Below, piece by piece: positions 57,101 through 64,000 of a stretch of DNA of 64,000 bases. The stretch is from Centropus unirufus (lineage: Eukaryota; Chordata; Aves; Cuculiformes; Centropidae), in assembly GCA_013397695.1 (NCBI GenBank), contig VYZI01000147.1, positions 641,822 through 705,821 on the forward strand, given 5' to 3'. Numbering within the stretch: the stretch's first letter is position 1; each line of letters begins with the position of its first letter. The notes beneath the pieces are model-generated. The model searched no databases. It was not told where the DNA came from and was given only the letters and a program-made list of their open reading frames with translations. Both the position numbers and the translations under genes were made by a program.

Positions 57101-60100
57101 GGAAAGCCCCACAGCGCTGGCTTCAGGCAGGGCAATGGTGCTCCGTGAGCCTAGAAACCTGGGTGCACATCGAGCCCCACATCAAGCACCTGCAGGCTGC
57201 TTGAAATCCGCCAGTCCAGCACGTTGCTCCCGGAACGCTGCTGAGCATGTATGGGAGTCAGGAGGCTGCGCGGCTCAGGATCAGGAGCAAGTTGCCGAAA
57301 ATATTACGGGAACTTTGCTGCATCATGATACAAGAACGTCCAGATCCCGCAAAAAAAATGGGAGCAAGACACTGATTTCTCCAGAGCTTCTTTTCAAGCA
57401 TCAGTATTGGCTGGGGGCAGCTGGAAGTAACTGATATCCTGCAGAAGCTGGTGTCCCAGCTCCGGTGGGAGCTGTGGGCTTGCAGCTGGGAAGAACCAGG
57501 AAAAACATAATTCTTTTAGGTGCTTTAGAGACTTTGAAAACAGGCAACAAACTGCCAGTCTGACTTGAGGAAGCAGAGACGCATGGATCAAACTGTACTC
57601 GAGAGGGGAAAGAAATCCCAGCGTAGCAAAATATAATTTTGCTTAATAAGTTTTAAATTATTGTTTCAGTCCTGAAACATAATATGATATAATGAGATGC
57701 AAGCAAAACTTTCTACAGCTTAACCAATTCCTTATTAAAACAAATTTGAATGATTTCTCTTGAACATACTTGGCCGTTTCCTTAAATCAACATATTTTAG
57801 CCTTAAGTATTAAAGAATAAAATTTATTTTGGAAAATTCTATTACTTCATCTTCAACCTTTTTTCACTGTAGGAAATTATTAGTATTGCTAGAACTAGAT
57901 AGATTTAATGGCAGCAGATGGTTGATTCGTGAAGCACTAGCTGCCAAAGAAAAAAATTGTTTTTAAGCTTTGTAGCATACTATACCATCTCAAATTGACT
58001 CATAAAGAGTGGGAATGAGTGAAAACTAATGTGGTAAAAAGTACATAAACCAAATAAACTTTTTTTTTTAATTTACAACAGCAGTCTGCTCTGTGTTAGA
58101 ACCCCATCTCTCCAATAAAAACTATACTTCACACAATAATTAAGACTGTCTTCTTCATTTGAATTTTAGCTCTTTGTCTGAGCCCAATGATGTAGGGAGA
58201 TGCTCCAGCATCTTTCCGCTGTCACATTCATTCCTGCAGGCCCACTGCGTGGGGTTTTGTGCCTCTGGCGAGCACTGTGCCAGCCGGCATCGCTGGCCCG
58301 GGAGCGAGTGCCAGGGAGGACTCATTCATCTGGAACAGCTGCTGGCTTTAAGGGGCTGGAGCTGGGCAGAGCACTGAGCACGCACCACTTCTCGGGTTTG
58401 CCACCTGCCATCACCTGAAGCCGCACCAACTGTTGATTCGTGCCGCATGTTTATGCTGTAGCAGATTTTGCTGTGATACACAGCTAGAGTTTCCAAAGCA
58501 TTTCAGTGAGTTTTTACAGCTTGGGTGATGGTTTTGGCTGTCTGCAAGCCGGTATTTGCATTGTGCGTGCAAAGCCTTTCCTACAGCCGCGTCCTATGGA
58601 CTTTACATAAGAAAGGTAAGCAGTATTTTTTGTTTCTTTTCCAAATTTCTCTCCCAGAACTGCAAATTTGAAAATTCAGACATCTAGGTTAAATTCAGTG
58701 ATAAATCAGATGCCCAAGCAGTAATTTACAACCAAAGTGGCTCGGATCAACTAATGTGAGATCGTCATTAACACAGGACCCAGGAGAAGCAGTAGGAAGG
58801 GCACACACCTGCTGAAAAGGCAGGAAGAGCTAGAACAGAAGGACTAACGACTCTGCCTCATTTCTCATAACTTTGTCCAAATCCCATTGCTTTTTCCATG
58901 ATTTATTAATGTTATTTTGCTACGCTTCGCAGAACACAGTGGCAAACTTCTGCCCAACCTATGCTTCTTCTCAGATTCTTGCTCTCTAAGCCCCAAAAGG
59001 CTATATATTATCTTTTCTTCTTCTACGGCCCTGCCATAGCCCATGGCTAGGTGGTCAATTATCTGTTGAACTATTCACTGGCGAGCTATATTGTAAAAAA
59101 TCCATCTCATGGCTGGCTTCTCTAATTGGATTATGTTCAGCAACCCAAGGGTGAAGTTAATACGTAGTCTAGATACAGATAATGCATATATATAGGAGAG
59201 CACTTTGAAAAACCCCATAGTGAAGGTATTGTTTAGTGCCCATTGTGGTATTTTCAAGATCTCTCATTACTAAACAGCGATTTTGTCAGCTGGAAAATCT
59301 TAGCATTAAATTTTTAGCAATTACATTTCCTCCTGGCCAAGATGAATCCCACGTTTTTAAATGTTAACTCAAAATGCTTTTTTTTCTAGCCATTCACCGG
59401 GAGAGAATGCTTCAGCAAGCAAGAGAGCAGAAGAGATCTGAACTATCATATGAAAGACGCTGGCCTTGAAGCGATGTGGAATTTGATTTCTCCCCCATGC
59501 AGCAATTCCGAAACAGTTTATGCCTAAGCAAATCCTTCAGCTGTATTACCTCCAAAATATCACACAGCAGAAAACAATTTCCTCTTTTCAGTAAGACAGT
59601 TAGCATTAAACATGAAGTGCATTTTAACTTTAGTAGTTTCTGTCCTTATGACTACAAGTGTGATCACAGCATCCTGCTTCTCTCACTTCTCCATGGGAAA
59701 CTAGAAAGGAAATCTCTCAGAAAAAAATTATAAAAAGCCTTTCCACACTTGTATCATCATGTCTGATCCAACGAGCAAATCTGTTTACATTTTTAAAAAA
59801 ACCAAATATTCTTGCTTTTTAAATGCCATACATTGAATCTGGAAACAAAATTCTGACCACAGGCTAACCAGCAGAGAGAAACATTTCCTCTCCGCTAGAA
59901 TTTGGCACTGTCAGCTTCTCCAGTGAAAACATTTTTCTAGGAAAATACAACCAAATAAAATTTACTGATAAAGATTTGAAGAGTCGGTGGCAATGTTAAC
60001 AATGCTCCATAAAAACTGTTTGAACACAATGCCAAAAAAACTCAACTTTAAATCACACCTAGAGTAGGAATATATGAAGGTATATAGAGAATAGCATTAA

Positions 60101-63100
60101 CTCAAACAGGGCCAGTAAAAATAATTCACTCAACAAGGCAGAAAATAATGTCATGACATGAGAGGGAGTTCTTGGCACAGATAGTGGTTCCTGCCTTACG
60201 ATGCCATTCCAAATATACACCTGTACTATAACAAGATGGGAAATCATGTCATGCCTTCATGCCACGAAGCATAAAGATTACTCAGTTTTTGCAACTTCTA
60301 AACTAGTTTACTTCAATGCAGTTATGATTTGTATTTGCTGTTAAAAACCAGCTATCTTCCCACGATCTTTATGCAGCAGACTACAAATTTCCATGCCAAA
60401 TACTAAATATTTCTTAATATTTCTCAAATATTCCTCATTTCTTCTAAATCAGTTTCTCAATTGATCATGCTTATATTTCATTCTTTGCTGCATTGTCCAT
60501 ACTTCCACTGGGTTTTAGGAAAGACTGAACAACCAATCCCAAAGTGAGCTGAAGTATAAGTGCTGTAAGAACTCTAAGTACCAAGCAAGCTAAAACGTGG
60601 AGAAGAACTGGTGCTCCCCAGGAACATAAACAACACTGAAAAAACACCAGGGCTTGCTGGCTTGCTTGCCTCCAGGAGAACATTTTTCTTCAGCCTGACT
60701 AGTACTGAATTAAAAAGTGAAATTTGGTATTACATACATGAATACTGAATTATGATCGCCTTAAAAACACAAAACCAAATGAAAACAGACTGATCCAGGA
60801 ATTTATAGGCGTGAACTGAGAAGTAATCTTGTGCAATTGCCTGCATAAAAACCGAAAGCGTGAAATTCAGCCTGTAGACTGGAAATATTTCAAATGAGAG
60901 TCCCAAGGAACAGCAAGCACAGTATGCAATAATAATCTCGCAGCACTGCAGACATTTTCTGGGCTTTACAGTGCTTCTGTAATCACTGATATTCATGAAA
61001 TCATACAAATCACATTCAGGCATACTTCAAGCCTATCGTACCTCTGCTTGCAGCTGCCACTCTAGCACACACCCAGTCTCAGTGCTGAACGACCTGTAAT
61101 ACTCAAGCCAACAAAATGCAACGCTGACATTGGAAACAGGGTAAGACAGAGACTTTGCCAGAATTACAGCAATAAACCCTAACTGTACAAGTAGCGGCTC
61201 CTTACTCAAGAAAATTGGCTATTGGGCACCTCACCGAACCCAGTTCTGAATGAAGAGAACTTGAAACCTTGGGTTTCCCCCTTCTGGGTAGATAACTGTT
61301 GTTTTGAGGCAATTTATCAGTAAAAGACGCTTCCAGTGCAAAAATTTTTAAATTTGACTCTAAGCCAATGCTGTCCTGATGAATATAAGGCAGCTGCAAC
61401 TCTAACTCTGAGAGAAATGCACACAGGCACGAGATACCCAAAATTTGATGGAACCCTGGACTATTGGACTTACTGCACGTGTGCTTATAATAGAACCTCA
61501 AATTAACCAAAGCTTCTGGTCCAATTTCTGCCCCAAAAAACCAAAAGGGGTTTTAGACCTCAAAAGCTAGTTTTAAGCTGGAACACGTAACCCCTTACTG
61601 AGTAAAAATTCAAAATGACTCTACAAGAGAGAGCACAAGTAGAAATGGTTTATAAACAAACCTCCTCCTACACACACAGTGACTCTGCAGGCAGGTCCTT
61701 TCCTTCGCATTTGGCTTTAATCCAACATTGCAGTGCCTTCCTGGGACTGAAAAAACGCTGCAAGCAGTATTTATGGCCACTTGGAAAAATTTATCCTTCT
61801 CATCAAGCCTGAGGCCCAGCTAAATAACTGCTCCCTGCTCTCCTCAGCCCAGAGCAGCCACCGCCTCTCCTTCTGCTTGGAGAAATCAAGTCTGTTCCTT
61901 GACAAGGCCAGGCGCTGTGGGAACGAGAGCACGGAGATGAACGGAGTCCTGCTCAGGATTACAGCCCAGTTTGGTGAATATGCACAGAACTCCTGGCCAG
62001 GTCAGCAGCTCCAACCTCCCCAGTGGGGTTATCAGAAGCTGGCATCATGGGCACGGGCCTACAACCCACCCGGTCCTCAGGAGGGGCAGATACACCCCAG
62101 GAAACATGGATACAAGGCAGCCTCCTCATACAGAATGTTTCAGTCCTTTTCCTTTTATCCTGAGCAATAGGATACAGAGTCCAGGCCATTCTGGACGCGA
62201 CAGCCCCCAGGTACCCTGGGAGGCCCCAAGTTGCTCTGGGCAGAGATGCTCCAAGGTGCAGAGCAAGCACTGAGGTTGCTGGATGGGGCTGGTTTGACCC
62301 AGACAGTTCTTGTCTTAAGCCCACTTTTCAACAAGCCAAAAATATACAGGGCCATGAGAAGATGAGAAGAACACAAGGCAGCCCCCAGATGCAGGAACAG
62401 TTGAAGGCAGCAGACAAGAACGAATTCAAAACCTCATTTTTTTTTTTTCCTTGCACAGTACAAAAGAAGAGAAATCAGAACATTTATCTTCACACAGTTG
62501 TCCGTTCAGGAGTTATACTCAACACAGTGGGGAAGAACACGTAAATCCCTCTGCAGTCAGATGAAAACTTACCTTCAGTTTTCACTTAAAAAGGCAGCCC
62601 GTGTCAGGATGAGAAAAATAAGTGTTCAAAAAGGATAAATGAGTGGTATTTTTAGTATTATAATAGGTGCTTAGATCAGATGTTCTTTACTGTAGAATTA
62701 GGTGAAGATATTTCCCAAATTTATTCAGCTTACTTTAGTACTGCAGCATAAATTACAAAAATTTTCTACATTCCTCCTAAAGAAGTCAAGCATCCTTTTT
62801 TTTTTTTTAACTCCAATTTTATGTCATTGTCTTCAAAATAGAGAAGGGAACAGAACCTTCCTACTAAAAGCAATTGAAAACTTCCCCTTTAACTTCCATG
62901 GTGAAAGGCTGATTTGCTACTTCTGAGTAACGAATACACGCTCCTGAGTAAAGTTTTGCAGCTCACAGGGAGAAGATACAAGACAGCCACAAGCCGGAGC
63001 GCAGATGGCAGTGATTCCTCCCTCCCTCGGTTACCCACCAGCAAAAAAGCAACACTTGGTATGCAAATAGGTGCTGTTAATGCCCTCTTTCACTTGGATA

Positions 63101-64000
63101 ATAATAACCAGGGCCCGCAGACCAATCGAGGAGATGCCTGTATTCTCTGGCAAGTTAATCTCACAGTGTCGCTACTGACAAACTAAATTTGGATATAGCA
63201 GATAATGTAGAGTGGTAGTGGACATTAACCTCGTGATTTGTTTTGTGTTTTAGTCCAGCGTAAGAGGTAGGTGAAGCTGAGAGGCAGCTAAGTCAATCAG
63301 GTGGTGAAGAGAATCTCACAAGAAAACTACCCTTCTGTTACGGAAAGGACAGCTCTTCCATGGGATGTTAGGATTCTTCTTGTCTCCTACGCTGCAGGGC
63401 AGATGAGTTAAGAGATTAACTACTGTGGGCACTGGGATATATAAAGTGATTAGGAAAGCGACACACCATTCCATTAGAGCAGGGAGAGAGAATGAAGTGA
63501 ACGAAGGGTGGCGAATGATGGACGTTCCCAAGAGGTCTGACAAGCGGGATAAAATGTCAAGATTCAGCAGAATTTAAATGCAACAGTCACTTGATAGGAA
63601 GCTGTCAGACCTCCCGGAATGTGCCTTACAGTGACAAAGGATCTTCAAGTACGGAGTGGATGCCTTTCTCAGGGCACAGTATCTCATCAGAGAGGAAGTT
63701 TAGAACTGGAATACAGCGATTGCTGCAACTGCCTGTTTGTACTCAGATGGGGAAGAAAGTATTGATACTTTCCAGTGAACACAGTGAAGTAACAGCAAAA
63801 AGCAAAAATCAGCATTAAGGGTAACCTGTGCGAAATCCGCTGCAAGCCGCATCTTCCCACCTTCACCGAGGGGCCTTATTAGACTGGCATTGCGAATGAA
63901 AAGTTCAATTGCTCTTTGAGCCATGGCTTCAGTGTTATCAAAGACAAAGTCAAAACACTCAAAATGTCTGAAGTAGTCGCTCATGACTCTTGCTATAAAA
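45069..64000 (-). CDS. COG5: Conserved oligomeric Golgi complex subunit 5, C-terminal part (5 exons)
   Basis: Minus-strand exons in transcript order: 64000-63826 (partial), 55488-55412, 54916-54790, 54251-54172, 45183-45069. Joined in phase they encode about 190 residues and a TGA stop. COG5 is a lobe-B subunit of the eight-subunit COG tether, which acts on the cytosolic face of the Golgi in retrograde intra-Golgi transport and so supports glycosylation; human COG5 loss causes a congenital disorder of glycosylation. Recognised segments include VMSDYFRHFECFDFVFDNTE, LIRPLGEGGKMRLAADFAQ, RRVSDLGKSYRQLRSFR, SPALGEVIPFSIILQFLFAR, SQWLDDHPSEKDR and EFAPVYPIMVQLLQKAMSTL. These follow human COG5 order and length closely, with mostly conservative changes. 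The N-terminal three quarters lies beyond the window. It converges with HBP1, as in mammals. Confidence 0.96.
46100..47300. other. GC-rich block within the COG5 intron, function unknown
   Basis: About 1.2 kb clearly richer in GC than its surroundings, with some CpG, several GGG/CCC runs and overlapping open frames on both strands. None of the frames shows a recognisable domain or signal. It could be a weak orphan CpG island, an enhancer, or a decayed repeat. Confidence 0.45.
50853..51100 (+). repeat. Purine tract, (GAAAAAGA)n-type low-complexity repeat, about 250 bp
   Basis: Almost uninterrupted A/G on the + strand, in units of AAAAGAG and GAAGAAGG. It gives spurious Lys/Arg/Glu reading frames on this strand and Phe/Leu/Ser frames on the other. 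In COG5 transcripts it would be a long pyrimidine run. Confidence 0.95.
54172..54251 (-). CDS. COG5: COG5 exon (RAEWSIARYSQWLDDHPSEK...)
   Basis: Acceptor gtttctgtcag, donor gtaaaa. It encodes RAEWSIARYSQWLDDHPSEK then DRLALI plus two bases of Arg. Confidence 0.96.
54790..54916 (-). CDS. COG5: COG5 exon (PLLFQTSEHIASSPALGEV...)
   Basis: Acceptor acatttttccag, donor gtaata. It encodes PLLFQTSEHIASSPALGEVI then PFSIILQFLFARAPPELKSP and FQ. Confidence 0.96.
55412..55488 (-). CDS. COG5: COG5 exon (MELAVAPLCRRVSDLGKSYR...)
   Basis: Acceptor ttgtctctacag, donor gtgagt. It encodes MELAVAPLCRRVSDLGKSYR then QLRSF plus two bases of Arg. Confidence 0.95.
55489..63825 (-). other. COG5: COG5 intron (8.3 kb)
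   Basis: No further COG5 exon is needed between the flanking exons (...LAADFAQ | MELAV...), and none was seen. No repeats were confidently identified apart from short poly-A/T runs, for example near 56128, 58064 and 62435. GPR22, nested in a COG5 intron in mammals, is not in this stretch on either strand. Confidence 0.6.
63826..64000 (-). CDS. COG5: COG5 exon, partial at window edge
   Basis: It encodes VMSDYFRHFECFDFVFDNTE, then AMAQRAIELFIRNASLIRPL and GEGGKMRLAADFAQ, before donor gttacc. The upstream edge is uncertain: TTTTATAG at 63993-64000 (minus) could be read as coding Phe-Ile-Ala, matching human GFIARVMSD, or as a splice acceptor. Confidence 0.93.

Noticed and set aside
55489..63825. 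GPR22 nested in a COG5 intron, as in mammals
   Set aside because: No open frame of the required size (about 430 codons) or seven-helix character occurs here; it is probably in a more upstream COG5 intron outside the window.
1..64000. tRNA, rRNA, CRISPR arrays, prokaryotic operons or mobile-defence systems
   Set aside because: The whole window is vertebrate intron/exon sequence; no such structure was seen on either strand.

Overview
This is vertebrate nuclear DNA, most likely from a bird. The evidence is split genes with canonical GT-AG introns, a CpG-island promoter, and several CR1-type LINE fragments, which are the dominant interspersed repeat of birds and are also found in turtles and crocodilians. 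The species cannot be fixed from the sequence alone. No bacterial, plasmid or phage signatures are present.

Layout. (1) Positions 1-16727 carry the 3' half of PRKAR2B on the + strand: about 9 kb of intron, then seven coding exons for the last 258 residues of the type II-beta regulatory subunit of protein kinase A, covering both cAMP-binding domains. An AT-rich 3' UTR follows, to about 18815. (2) About 18.8-25.4 kb is intergenic, with one minus-strand CR1 fragment. (3) About 25.4-27.5 kb is a CpG island interrupted by a 791-base run of N. It carries ZNF143-like, NF-Y/CCAAT and GC-box motifs and is the presumed HBP1 promoter. The non-coding first exon of HBP1 probably lies in or beside the gap. 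(4) 30324-44345 is HBP1 on the + strand: ten coding exons, 517 residues, with an Rb-binding LxCxE motif, an AXH domain and an HMG box. Its 3' UTR has seed matches for the miR-17, miR-19 and miR-29 families. (5) About 44485-64000 is the 3' end of COG5 on the - strand: five exons for the last 190 residues or so, separated by two introns over 8 kb and two short ones. The order PRKAR2B > HBP1 > < COG5 matches the conserved vertebrate arrangement, as on human 7q22.

The three genes act in different processes (PKA regulation, cell-cycle/WNT transcriptional repression, Golgi vesicle tethering) and are not an operon. The one tight physical link is the tail-to-tail junction, where the HBP1 and COG5 poly(A) signals lie about 175 bp apart on opposite strands. 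I found no convincing novel gene or system. The most useful second-look items are the gapped HBP1 promoter, the microRNA-site cluster in the HBP1 3' UTR, the HBP1/COG5 junction, a CR1 insertion ending about 100 bp from HBP1's first coding exon, and several palindromes and low-complexity tracts in introns.
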